NCBI GenBank assembly: GCA_903813345.2
Contig: CAIIXF020000009.1
Location: forward strand, 17,137,759-17,201,758
Direction: 5' to 3'
From: Owenia fusiformis
Taxonomy: Eukaryota > Annelida > Polychaeta > Sabellida > Oweniidae
Length of the DNA: 64,000 nt
Shown here: positions 1 to 12,779 of the stretch, in pieces
Layout: each line of letters opens with the position of its first letter
Numbering within the stretch: the stretch's first letter is position 1
The notes under the pieces: generated by a model
Told to the model about the DNA's origin: nothing
Seen by the model: only the letters and a program-made list of their open reading frames with translations
Database searches by the model: none
Program-made: the position numbers and the translations under genes

Positions 1-662
1 AACTGTGCAATGATTATTAAGACACTTTGATTGATTGTTGTTCCAAAGGAATTTAGTCTAGGTGCTCTATTAAACATACAGTTCATGAAAATCTAATTGA
101 AGCGACCGTTTTATGTCGGTATCTGACTTCACCGTTGTCAGGCTATTCCGGGGTGATCCTTGGCGTTGCATTATAAACTCTTTCGATAGAAAATAGAAAT
201 TTGACGTTCTCATTTCCTAAACTAAACTGCACCATGACTGCACCGTTCATTCATTCATTCTGGAAACCATTAACATATGGAAAGGTTTAACAACGCATAA
301 GAATGGAGCCAATATAACATGTAGTAAAAATAAAATTAGATCAACTAATCGTTGCTTGTCTTATTAGGATCAGTCAATATGGTACAACGAAAATGGGACT
401 TCTGCGCATGTTAAAATTTTTCGTCAAAACTCAACTTTTGTTCAAGTTGATACGATTGTCTTTCGAACTAGAGACTTACCTCATTCGAAAGATCATAAAA
501 GACTTTATCTATACTGAAAATCTTAGATCCAAACATAGTAGAATACGCCGTCAGTCCGCATTTGATTTTTTGAAGTGAGTTTCGTAGATCGTCAGATTTC
601 TCCGACTGATATCGGGTTATCTCAAACTGGTTCGTTTATAAATACGAATTTGTTTACCGTTG

Positions 663-729
663 TAAGGCGCATGCGCAAAATTGATTTATAAACCTTATTG
701 GTTGATGGTTTTTCTCCTGCGCATGCGCG
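663..729. promoter_or_regulatory. Pair of NRF1-like GCGCATGCGC palindromes
   Basis: GCGCATGCGC occurs at about 668-677 and again as TGCGCATGCGCG at about 718-729, with an inverted CCAAT box (ATTGG) in between. This arrangement is typical of housekeeping promoters, but no gene start was found within reach. Related GCGCATG words occur at 1209 and 12379. Confidence 0.35.
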
Positions 730-1684
730 AAGTCTGATGAACACTTATGACGAAGACCGGAGCAAACATTTCTAGCTCTTGAACGAAATTCCAAGATTCA
801 GGTCATTTCGCCGTGTTTGCTAAGCGTGTATACGTGAATGACAAGCTGTTTTGAGTAGATCGGGTACCTGTTTTAGACACAACATTGATTTAGCTTGACA
901 TTGATGTGCACATTGGCACTTTTGAGCATGTTAATACAAGTTTTTACACTCTTAGCACGAGACGGGTTTTCGAAAAATCTGTTATCTGATTCACTCGATT
1001 ATCGTATGGATATGTATTTCTGCTGACATTTCAACACCACATCACATAGAATTACGATGCAGAATGATAATAAAACACAAAACAACTACTAAATTCCACT
1101 TGTTATTTCACAGGAGGTAAAAATGCAAACTGCCTAGATTCTTTGTAAGGGTCGTCAGACATCGGATTGGCCGCCATATTTGAAATGAAAATATCACTAA
1201 ATAAAGGTCTGCGCATGCCTCAACATTTCGACTGGGATGTGAGGTACACGTCGTCATATTCAAGGAGAATTCCTTATTTTAGATTCAAACATGCTGTTTC
1301 TCAGCCAATCAGCTTAAAGCATTTAGGTGTGTAAATTTATTGATAAATGCATTAAATTGAAAATGCACGGACTGAGCAGTGCTATTCTAACAAAAGGGGT
1401 GACAGCATGTTATCAGTGTGTTAATTTCAGTCAATACTATGATTTTCCAACTAAGTTTTCATAATTTTTCAGCATCAAATTAATTATTTCATTTCCTATA
1501 ATATTTTGACAAACAAAACCTTATTAAATAGTTTTCAAACGAATATCAATTGTAACCCAACACCCCTATATAGTATTTCTAAATAATAAACTTGCCCAAA
1601 TAAAATTTAATCTCCTCAAAGACAGCAATCTTGTAGATGTAAATGATGAACTGATCTACTTCATCATTGACCAGAGTCATGTTT

Positions 1685-1800
1685 GAAATATAAAAGCATT
1701 CGTGTATGCACTAACCCATTCTGATAATGCACCCAGGCTTCGCCTACGTGCATTATGTTTATGGGTAAGTACATACTGTACACTCAAGCTTTTATATTTC
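1685..1800. repeat. Foldback (palindromic) element, about 116 bp
   Basis: The outer arms GAAATATAAAAGC (1685-1697) and GCTTTTATATTTC (1788-1800) are perfect inverted copies. Inner arms TAACCCAT/ATGGGTAA and ATAATGCAC/GTGCATTAT continue the pairing around a small loop containing CCAGGCTTCGCCTAC. The overlapping ORFs on both strands here arise from the palindrome and are not genes. Confidence 0.8.
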
Positions 1801-3432
1801 CAATATAGAATGATGCATGATTCTTTATTCCTTAAATATTGCATGTCTTTTGAAAATAAAAAGATGAAATTAGAGCAGAATTTATTCATAACTGAACTAT
1901 TAACTCATTAATGGGTATTTACGTGTAATAAAGTTTAAATCACAATAAAAATAACAACAATTATTGTTGCCGGTTGTTGTATTTATGACGAGAGGTGACG
2001 TAAACTTATTTACGAGATTTATGAGATGTTATTAAATACAAGGCGTGGTCCATACCTTCTGATAAGAATATGCTCATTATTTATTCCTCGGGTCTTAAGT
2101 CGAGGATATTCTCACAAATTACGAGAAAAGCTGAGAAATGATGAGGGTGCCTGTGAGAAATATTGATGGACTAAATTCAGTCTATTCTAGAATACTTTGA
2201 ATACGCATTCATCAAAAAATTTTCTAGTGTGAATGAATACTCGTGCATTCATTCGACTACGCTTCTTAAAATATCCTCCGATCACAGGGCTTCAAAATCC
2301 AGAATATATTCTTTCTTTTTCCCCCTGCGATAAGCAGTTAGCATTTCCCCGATTAAGAACTCGCAATCTGATTGGCTGTCGCAACACTGCGACAGAAATT
2401 ATGTATAAAAAATTGCGCATAATTAGATCACGTGATTCAATTAAATCGGACGCTTCCAAATTGGTTATATAGCAGGGGGAAGAAGGAGGTAAGGATTCTG
2501 GACACCTGCTTAGGAGGATGTTCTTAAAAGAGAATAGTTAATGACTAGACTCTCCGCAGTGCACTAGTAATGCGAAAACATGGTACAAGGTTCGATTGTA
2601 TCAATCATGGCCTTAATATCATGCTGAATGACTGAGTTCTTAACATTTTTTTGGGTTGCTTTTTGGATCACCCTGTATATCCAATGACTGCCACTCACCA
2701 TTTCCGCTTATATACATATATTTATCCCATACTTGGACGTGTTACGAGTACATAAAGCCGGTTTGTAAAAACTTATATTTTCATCAGCGGGCAAATATAG
2801 CTTTACGTCCCGCTCCGAGATCAATATTATTAGCAAGTTGAAAAAATATGAAAAAGATCAAGTACATATTCTGTGAGAACTGAGAAATTCAAAATAGCAT
2901 GTCAGAAATTCCCATACCAGAGCTCTGATATGAGACCTCTATTGTGTTTGTACCAGCTATCATCTTCCAACACTCTCTTCATCGCGTTCAATGGGAGCAG
3001 GGTGAAGTCCGATTGATTCTTTTCATTCATCCCAAATATCCAAAATCCAATTCGTTCTCAAATTCATCAGAGTTTTTTTTCTCAATATTATGTACAGTAT
3101 ATAAAATGTTGATTTACTTTGAGTTACAAATTATTTTTTATTATTATTATTTATTGCTCTCACTATTTACAACAGTGGCACATGAAGAGTATCAGTGCGG
3201 CAGAATGACATATCATTAAAATACAATATATTACAGCATTAAAAACATTAAAATATACTGGACAATAAATACCAGCTATACAATATTATACATAATAGAC
3301 TTTTATCTTCATAGTCATTTCAGAAAGTGAAAGTGAGTAAAATCAATGTTTTAATATCTCTTTATTGATATCTTTATCTTTATTGGTGTCTTGTGACCAA
3401 GCTTAAACTCATGTAGCGAATAATTGAAAATA

Positions 3433-4323
3433 TCTTTATTGAGTCTTCAAGGAACTTTTTAAATAAATAAAATAATCAATCTGGCGTTTATGTAAAATAT
3501 CACAGATGGGTCTCCACCCAAGGTCACCAAGGAGGGATTCTCTTGCAGGGTTGCACCTGAGTTGCATTAAGGCCTTAGCCATTTTGTATTGCATCGTGCT
3601 AAGATATTTTCGGTGGTCTTATTCAGTAACATTACTCCACAACCATGGAGAATTGCAGGCAAAAACATTCCGTTATACATTGTATTGCCAAAATCAATTC
3701 TTTTCATATTACAATGCTTTGTCAGTGTAGAGCAAATCATAATTTGAATTCTTCTTGACTTCGTTTTAAAATATCATTAATGTGGTAAGTATCCTTCAAA
3801 GAACGGTCAAAATAGATACCCAAATACTTGTAGACTTTTACTTCTGTCAATTCATGTTCCCCTAATATCCATTTTTCTCATAATTGATTCTTTGCCCTAT
3901 AACCATTACTTTCGATTTTTTCGAATTAAATTTAAAACCCCATTCAACTGCAAAAATGTCAGTTACTTTTAAAAGTTTATTCAGCTGCTGCTCAGACTCG
4001 CCCATAAAGAACGATATCATCGACGAAGAATAAAGGTGGAATTTTTTTACCTTTAAAGTCAAAGCCAATGTTTTCCTTTTCAAGTGAGCTTAATAAGTCG
4101 GTCATTATAATAGTAAATAATGTTGGGGAAAGGCAACAACCTTGTTTTAAACCTGTTTCTGAGTCATACCAGGGAGTTGAAAAATTTCCGAAAACCACCT
4201 TATTAGATATACCTTCATATGTTTTCCTCAAGAGTCTCCAAAATTTACTCTGTATCCATTTTCCCATAAATTCGTAAATAAAATATCCCGATCAATCACG
4301 TCGAAAGCCTTAGAATAGATCAC
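3433..4323 (-). mobile_element. Broken, 5'-truncated LINE reverse transcriptase
   Basis: Minus-strand pieces in several frames align with the C-terminal half of a LINE ORF2. In order they are SKAFDVIDRDILFTNLWENG (about 4260-4320), GLKQGCCLSPTLFTIIMTDL and the catalytic FVDD (about 4000-4160), FAVEWGFKFNSKKSKVMVIG (about 3890-3950), KYLGIYFDRSLKDTYHINDI (about 3770-3830), and LLGDLGWRPICDILHKRQID (about 3480-3550). At least two frame changes break it, so it is inactive. No endonuclease domain is present. Confidence 0.85.
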
Positions 4324-4695
4324 TGTTTTTACATTAAATTAGATAATTAAAATCTATGTATGACATCTACTAAAATGTACCACACAGGTCTATTCTGGTA
4401 GAAGCATGAGGTGAAGATATGTGTGCTTACTTACAATATACTATCTTCTCTTACACATAATGAATGAATGCCTCAACGGCAAACTATAACTAATGTTAAT
4501 AGTGAAGAAGAAATAATCTACAATGTCTGATGAAAGATGAAAAATACAACAAATATATTGAATGAAAATTCCATGAGTTGAGTATCAATAAAATAATTCA
4601 ATGTCTCATATGTGTGCGTCCTTCGAGACTTTGGGTCACAATAATATGATGGGGAAAACATGAGGTGTAACGAGATCAGTATGGCCAAACAGATG

Positions 4696-4950
4696 TCACT
4701 TGTTCACACAGTCTCGGATAAATGCACATGTACAAAGCCATTGGCTCGACTGTCTATGGATGTTATATTGTCTATGCTGCCTTGGAGCCCCTTTGCCAAT
4801 ACGTGACTTATGAATATGTGGGATTACACCACCACCAGCTACAGTAGCTTTGATTAAGGAGTCCAATTCTTCATCACCACGGATGGTCAACTGTAAATGA
4901 CGGGGAGTGATTCTCTTAACCTTCAGATCTTTACTGGCAGTACCTGCCAA
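4696..4950 (-). pseudogene. Orphan H2A.Z (H2A.F/Z) last exon with altered tail
   Basis: On the minus strand an acceptor-like TCTAAC...ATATAG precedes [20 protein letters not shown], followed by [20 protein letters not shown] and [10 protein letters not shown]. This is the histone H2A.Z C-terminal half, including the acidic-patch region. The Leu-to-Arg change in HKSLIG and a shift after GKGAP produce a non-histone tail of about 27 residues ending CVNK, unlike any H2A.Z C-terminus I know. No exons for the N-terminal half of the histone fold were recognised at higher coordinates. It is read as a decayed or partial copy; a real gene with distant upstream exons cannot be ruled out. Confidence 0.6.
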
Positions 4951-6350
4951 CTATATCAATATCATCAGAGGTGATATTGTTAGAATAAATACGGAAAGGT
5001 ATTTTTGCTTGGAAATGGATTAATAAGTGACTTTTACATTGATATTGGTTATTTTGACATACTGTCTTTAATTCTAAAATACACACATAATATGAAAACA
5101 ATCTCTTACATATTCATGGCACTTGCAGAAGATACCCCAAAGTGCCTCAGGTAAAGTTATCAAAGGCTTATCTATTGCTGAGAAATTTCTTGTCAAATTG
5201 CTTCTCATTTTTTGATAAAAACGCTAAAGTTCTCATTGCGTTGCTCTGGTATGGGATATTATGACATGCTATCTTGAATTTCTTAGTACTCACATAATAT
5301 TTACTTGATCTTTAATATTTTCACACCTTGCTATTGATGCTCTTGCGCTACTTTATACAAATTTTCAGTGGATTTGGTTTATCAGTTGCCGAGATATATG
5401 TTTTCAAAATGTGGCTCATTTTTTGTAGATGTATTGTATTTCCCTCAGGTATACCCTGTATGAAAAACCTCCAATTAAATAACCTCTATTAATATGGTGT
5501 TTTTGTATGGTGTCTTTTTGTATGAAATGGATACATTTATCTGTTTATTCAATTGCAAGGGCTTCCAAAAACAAATATCTCAATATAATTCTAAACAGCA
5601 TGCTTTCATTATATCGGTAATTGGATGATAATGTCAGAGTGTTCTTATTTATGGCTATTGTCAAATATAATGAACGGGAGAGTTTTTGCAACTTCTACAT
5701 AATACGTTTATAAGAGATTATATACAATTGCAAGTCCTCCGATAGTATTTTGAATGTCAAACTGTCTTGTCGAAATTGTGTTACTCCCCATCCGTTGTCC
5801 ACTAATATTCCAAATGTTTGCATCTCTAAACCTCTCGAGAATGCCGCATTAGATTAAGCATTCACTCGACATAATGAATCCAGTACAAATTAGGCGTTTC
5901 TGATACCTTTTAGGATGATCAATATATATAGGCGTAAAAGAGATAATTTAATTTGACAAAGTGGATCACGGGGTACCATCGAATAATTTTGGCAACGTAC
6001 CGGAGAACGACATTTTACTAAGAAATGGCAATAATTTAGCACAATATATTTTTTAACTAGAGTTCTATTTTGATTTTGACAAAAGTGAGTATTCCATGCA
6101 ATAACTATTTCATTCATGAGTTTGTAGGAATTCTGTTGGGACCCAGTTCTGATCAGGTAAGTTATTGAAATCGGCGCAGACGGACTTTACTCCGAAAGAT
6201 GGTTTTTCGATTATAACTTTTCACAACATTTAAGTATAGACTTTTGAAAAAAGTACAGAATAGTCCTTATACTTTTGAATAATTCTGTTATTTCTGATTC
6301 ACACGACTCTGATTTGTTTAATTAAAAAAAAAATTTAAAAATATTACTTA

Positions 6351-6386
6351 GGAACGTAACCGGAGCTGGGAACGTAACCGGAGCAG
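6351..6386. repeat. Short tandem duplication GGAACGTAACCGGAGC
   Basis: Two adjacent copies of an about 18-bp unit containing GAACGTAACCGGAG. A related CAACGTACCGGAGAACG lies at about 5992-6008, so the motif may mark the edge of the same element that continues at 6437. Confidence 0.6.
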
Positions 6387-6436
6387 ATCAGTTGAATTAT
6401 TTAATCAAAAAATTAAAATATATGAAAACCAGTTTT

Positions 6437-7439
6437 GAAGAACGCAGTGGCAACTTGTTTGGTGTGATAGCTATATTTTTGCTAACTCGTTCATAAGCAG
6501 TGTTAAATACGTTCTTAATCAGTTTAAACCCGTTTGCAATCAGTTCCTCCTCGTTCTCAACACGTCCTCAGACAGTTCGTTGTTAAAACGTCCTGAGGAT
6601 TGAAGTACGACGGTTCCGTTCGTAGTACGTCCAGCTCGTCGTTAATACGTTGTCACTCGTTCTAATTGTAGAACGTGACGACCACGAGAACATTTTTAGC
6701 ATTGTCTAAGTTCTAGAGGACCTACCCGTTCGAGTACGTTCGATGAAGTTTGTAAATAGATCCCAAACGGTTCTTAGTAGGTCCAGTCCGTTCGTATACA
6801 GTTGAAGCCCGTTTTCGAGAACGGAGTGAGAACTAGTTTGGTGTGATAGTAGGGTTAATGAGAGTACGCCATGGCATTTTATGCGTATATGACGCTACGC
6901 CATTGAAACGTCCTGTCCAAAATGTTAAAAAAATATGATGCTCGCTCATAAACAGTCTTCAATACACGAACCTAGCCACTAAAAAGTGAGTAGATCTTTA
7001 TGAGAAACTACTGTTAACGTCTAGAAATTGCAATTGTGATTTCAAGTCTTCCAAAACTCCGTATATTGTTTTGAACGTATTTGCACGGAATAACACTAAG
7101 TTGCATGTTAAGGACGTCCTGTGGTAGAGTTAGATTTATCTGCGAACACGATGAACGAGCTACAGCGTGATACAGCAAAAGATACAGTAAAAAGTTGAAA
7201 CAAAATCTATTCCGTTCAAATACAGTTTGAGGCATCCTTGGTCATGTTCCCGGTCATGTTGGTCCAAGCCTATATCACTTCTTTCTGAATTTAAGCATTA
7301 ATAAAGTCTTTTGAAGAAGGACGAGTTTAAGGGTTTAAGAAAGAATTTGGGTCGAAGTACAGAAGATGGAGGACCTTCCTGTCACAGTTTTAGCACGTTT
7401 TATTTCAAGAACGTAGTGACAAATAGTTAGGTGTGACAG
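6437..7439. repeat. Element with three GAACG(N)AGTG repeats and a 10.5-bp phased GTTC array
   Basis: A conserved block of about 33 bp (GAACGNAGTG...GTTTGGTGTGA) occurs at 6437-6470, 6816-6849 and 7407-7439, always in the same orientation. Between the first two, GTTC/GTCC/GTTT-type words start at 6502, 6511, 6522, 6532, 6543, 6553, 6564, 6575 and again 6618, 6629, 6638, 6649, 6659, then 6728, 6738, 6748, 6770, 6781, 6790, 6801, 6811. No protein is encoded. The family is not recognised. Confidence 0.6.
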
Positions 7440-10100
7440 AGGGGTGACATTTTAATAAGTTTCCGTTGCATGCTAAAAATATATATTCCTATATTTTATA
7501 ATCGATTGTGTATTTGATGTATTTAAAAATAGCAGAAACGTTGCTCACAGAGGCGATTGATGAGGATAGGAAAATAACGTACCTGAACTCCCTCTAGAAA
7601 AGACGAGTAAACCGAGTATAATCCAACGATGACGCAAAATAGTCATTTTAGAAACCATTTCAGTTTTTCATTAACTGATAAAGGCAAATTGAAAATGTTC
7701 TCCTACATTACTTGGAGTCAAGTGTACAAGTCTGTTCCGCTAATAACTGATCCAACTTCATTATTCTATTGACGACGGATATTGCTGGATTATATAGAGA
7801 ACACGCCTCAGTACAATTCCGTAATGCATTAACTTCCTCCAATCCTCTACCAGCACAGTAGAACAAATTAATTCTTATTTGCCGATCAACACATTTGATA
7901 AAGTAAATATGCTTTATATCTCCTTTTAGATTGCTTAATTGAGGCTCTAGATAACAAGTAAAATACACTATTCTTGTAGGTATTCTCGCAGGTCAGATCA
8001 ACTTATGAGAAAGCAGAAAACACTGGGCGGATCATTCCATAATGATGTAGCTCGGGGGGAGGGGTGGGTAATTTAAAAAGTAACTATGTTGACAGACATT
8101 GCGTCTATTATAGGTTTATCCTCTGGGATTCAATCTTACTTACTTTCTTACAATCATAGAGGTACTATTAGTGTGGCCCATTCCAAACTTTAAAGCTCAT
8201 TAGACGTTTTACGTTACTACCTATGCAAAGTAGGGTCAAAAGATTGCCGGTTCCAATACACCATTGGAAAGGTGAGAGTGTTAGCTTGAGGGACCTGGCC
8301 TGATCTCGGATGTTTGGTAGTTACAAAGTTGAAAAATTAACCCTTTCATCACCAAGGGTTAAAATTAAGAAATATATCATAATTTTTCGAATCAAAGTAT
8401 TTTATCATTGATTTTATATTTTCAATGTATTTGTTCATAATAACATATCTAGTGTCCCAAGAGACATGCTAGTGTGTAATTAAGATGTTTGACCTCAATG
8501 GCAATATTAGTATTTTGTCTTTATAGTTATCACTGAAAAATATGTGAAAATAATGCCAACTTTATTTTTAACATCATATTTTTCATTCATTTTTCGTTTA
8601 AAAAGGAGAATACACTTCAATAGTATAAATACTATATTGTCTATATGCTTCTCTACTTAGTTCATATGAGGGCGGGAGAGAGGTTGTATATGAAAATGTA
8701 TGTTTTACTGAATGCCTTTCTGACCTGTTACTCCTGAGAAACTGTTCATTCAAATCACCCCATATTTCATATAATGTATGCCTGTGATAGAACTTGACAT
8801 AAAAATATACTTTATGAGAAAATAGGCATAGAAATAGACGTCAAAGGTCAAGTTTTGACTTTAATGAATTCTCTTATAACCTGATATGTAATCGTACATT
8901 TATCCAAAGGTTTGGACATTTCATCGAAAAGTGTCGAGATAATGATCTAATAAGATTATGGAGCTCTGGTGATCTGGTGATAACGGAGTTGTTTAATTAA
9001 CTCTTTCATCTCCCAGGGGTCATTTTTTGAGAAAAATTAAAACTAAAATCCAAACACTAATGAGAAAAAAATTACTTGTAACATAAGGAAATATTAATAC
9101 TACTTGTATGCCCAAACTGCCAAAGGTCGTGTTGTTATCATGACCTTGACTTTATTTCTTAGAATCTTGCAGTTTGTTCAGCCGAACCAATTCTAATATA
9201 AATGTTTCTTTTTCATAATTTCATTTTGTCGCAGTACTTTATATGATTACCAAACCAATTGTATTAAAATTGCAAATAACAATATGTAACATTCAATGTC
9301 AAAGGTCATTATTTCATGTTTTCAATTTGTTATCTATTATTTCTCATATTACTTCATATTTTACTTTAAAATCTAAATTCTCTGACTCGTGGCTGATGGA
9401 TCATCAGACATCGAATCCAAGTAAAAAATAAGACGTTAACATAGCTTCAGCAACGTTCATTGAAAGTCTGAATACCCAAAGTGCGTAGATTGATTTTTTT
9501 CAAATTCAGATGGATGGAACAATGATATAGGATTCATACTCCATTCCTCTTCCCCTTTGATTGAAAATATGGATGTTCATTAACAAAGCTGACACATGTT
9601 TAATCAATGGTTAAATGTTTTCTCAATATGTTATATTATACTCCACACTGGATTCGACCTAGACATATATATATAATAAAGGTCATAGTCAAGTTTGTCA
9701 GGATAATCTCAATAATAGAACGATGGAAATGTTACCTAACTACATAGGAGATATGGTAAAACATAAAAACTCACCTGTTAACCTTTATTGTCTTTCTATA
9801 AAAGAAAACTGCAACTCCATGGAGTAGAAAATCCCAATGAACAAAATGTTCATGAATCTATACTGTATACTTGTCACAATATGATACTTACCATCATCTA
9901 CTGTACCCTTACTTGCAGATAATTAAAGATAGACCTTCGAACTATGATACAGGATTCTTCCTAAATAAAGAATCCTATATATATTTCTATATTTCGAGTC
10001 GGCGATACTATTACTAAGCCATTCCGATTCCATCATTCACAAGGGTATCCTTGTATGCGACTCTGCCATCTGTATGCTTCTTCATTTCATCTTCAAGTTT
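7440..10100. other. AT-rich stretch with diverged tandem segments, no gene seen
   Basis: No coding sequence is visible. Two diverged related segments, near 8280-8420 and 8930-9060, share a CTTTCATCnCC...AGGGGT context. Both are followed by motifs of the form AAAGGTCA (8843, 9122, 9297), suggesting an old duplication. A solitary 5' head of the hairpin-headed repeat family lies at 9808-9850. Confidence 0.4.
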
Positions 10101-10215
10101 CATCAGTGTCAAGATTTAGGGACAAAAATTTATGTCATTTTTAAGTAAAGCTTTTTTTCTTTACAATGACGAGTTGAGAAATTTAAAAACACCCCACTTA
10201 CTGAACTTTTAAACT

Positions 10216-12000
10216 TTTAAGGCATGTATTTTCAAAAAGCTTTACATTGGCGATATTCCATTACATTCTTGGACTTAGATTATTTTACGATTGAAAGTTG
10301 TGAACTTTTAATGCAGGCATTTTCAAAAAGCTTTACATTGGCCATATTCCTTTACATTCTTGGACTTAGAATATTTTATGATATATAGAAGTGTAATTTA
10401 TGGCATGCATTTTCAAAAAGCTTTACATTGGCCATTTTCCCTTACATTCTTAGACTTAGAATATTTTACGATCTGGAGAGGTGAACTTTTACAGCATGCA
10501 TTTTCAAAAAGCTTTACATTGGCCATATTCCTTTACATTCTTGGACTTAGAATATTTCACGAAGCAAAGTTGTGAACTTTTTATGCAGGCATTTTCAAAA
10601 AGCTTTACAATGGCCATTTTCCTTTACATTCTTGGACTTAAGATTATTTTACGATCTATAGAAATGAAATTTTATGGCATGCATTTTCAAAAAGCTTTAC
10701 ATTGGTCATTTTCCTTTACATTCTTGGACTTAGATTATTTTGTCATATATAGAAGTGAATTTTATGGCATGCATTTTCAAAAAGCTTTACATTGGCCATA
10801 TTCCTTTACATTCTTGGACTTAGAATATTTTACAATCTAACGAGGTGAAATTTTACAGAATGCATTTTCAAAAAGCTTTACATTGGCCATATTCCTTTAC
10901 ATTCTTGGACTTAGATTATTTTACGATCTTATGAGGTGAAATTTTATGGCATGCATTTTCAAAAAGCTTAACATTGGCCATTTTCCTTTACATTCTTGGA
11001 CTTAGAATATTTTACGATATATACTTGATAACTTTTAAGGCATGTATTTTCAAAAAGCTTTACATTGGCCATATTCCTTTACATTCTTGGACTTAGAATA
11101 TTTCACGAAGCAAAATTGTGAACTTTTTATGCAGGCGTTTTCAAAAAGCTTTACATTGGCGAAATTCCATTACATTCATGAACTTAGATTATTTTGTGAT
11201 TGAAAGTTGTGAATTTTTATAGCATGCATTTTCAAAAAGCTTTACATTGGCCATATTCCTTTACATTCTTGGACTTAGATTATTTTACGATCTATAGAAG
11301 TGAAATTTTACAGCATGCATTTCAAAAAGCTTTACATTGGCCATTTTCCTTTACATTCTTGGACTTAGATTATTTTACAATCTATAGAAGTAAAATTTAT
11401 GGCATGCATTTTCAAAAAGCTTTACATTGGCCATTTTCCTTTACATTCTTGGACTTACATTATTTTATGATATATAGAAGGGATATATACTATATATATA
11501 TATACTTGCTAACTTTTAAGGCATGTATTTTCAAAAAGCTTTACATTGGCCATATTCCTTTACATTCTTTGACTTAGAATATTTCACGAAACAAAGTTGT
11601 GAACTTTTTATGCAGGCGTTTTTAAAAAGCTTTACATTGGCAAAATTTCATTACATTCTTGGACTTAGATTATTTTACGATGTAAAGTAGATAACTTTTA
11701 ATTCAGGCATTTTCAAAAAGCTTTACAATGGCCATTTTCCTTTACATTCTTGGACTTAGAATAATTTACAATCTATAGAAGTGAAATTTTATGGCATCCA
11801 TTTTCAAAAAGCTTTACATTGGCCATATTCCATTACATTTTTGGACTTAGATTATTTCAAGATTTAAAGTTGTAAACTATTATGTTATGTATTTTCAAAA
11901 AGGTTTACATTGGCCAAATTCCTTTACATTCCTGGACTTAGCTCATTTTACGATTTAAGTTGTGAACTCTCATAGAATGCTGTACATGACGCTTTACTGT
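10216..12000 (+). repeat. Left array of an about 90-bp unit, roughly 20 copies
   Basis: Each unit contains TTTTCAAAAAGCTTTACATT, GGCCATATTCCTTTACATTC and TTGGACTTAGATTATTTTAC, and then a variable spacer (ACGATCTATAGAAGTGAAAT type) with GCATGCA. Because the unit is near a multiple of three, long repetitive ORFs appear (FQKALHWPFSFTFLDL peptide); they carry no known domain and are treated as artefacts. Confidence 0.9.
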
Positions 12001-12779
12001 CCCCTTTCCTTTAGCCTGTTATTTTGACTTTTAGATTTGGTATTTGTTGGATTCTGTTCTTTCACGACGTACAGTACATGTAGAATTGTAAAAACCATAT
12101 GTCATTGGAGAGAATACAGTAAAGATCGCTAAATATAGAAATGAACTTGCATAGACAATAGTATTGATAGTGATTGAAGAAATCCCCAAGAGAGCCCCTC
12201 GAGTAGACGGGATTGTTTTCCCCGATCATTTTCAATACTTTCACAAGAGATGGTTGGAAATCGATCTAAAGTTATGCCTTATATTTCTAATTTGATGATA
12301 GAGTATGATTCCAGGTGGGAAAGTCGTGTAAAAGGCGAGAAATGTTAAAAGAAATGAGAAAGTTTGACGGGCTTTTGACATGCGCAGAACTCATGCGCAG
12401 AAGCTCTTTTGGTAAAATGGTGATCAAATTTCTAACTTTGAAACATTTCCTTCATTTTATGGACTATTTTGCGATAACATTAGAAATACATGGTGTTGAA
12501 AGCACCCAATGATAGATATTAATCGGGAGGATGTACCGGTCAATACTAATATCGAAGGTAGAATACATATATGGAATTTGACGCGCCGACCTCAGAGAAA
12601 ACACTTCCGGTTTTATAACCAAATACTATCGATCAGAATATCTTATTGTAATGTAATTTCGCCAGACATCTGCTAATATGATATGTGAATATTTGTTGAT
12701 TTGATTGTTAATTACAAATTACTCAGAAGTACACGTAGGTACATGTAAGGTGAAGAACAAGTCAAGGTTTACATCGTAA

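Noticed and set aside
2660-2680. Isolated GGATCACCCTGTA resembling a mariner end
   Set aside because: It matches the CACCCTG-TA terminus seen at 26137 and 33934, but no partner end or transposase was found nearby, so no element is called.
2233-3219. Several short plus-strand ORFs
   Set aside because: No domain, signal or splice support; AT-rich composition and overlap with simple sequence explain them.
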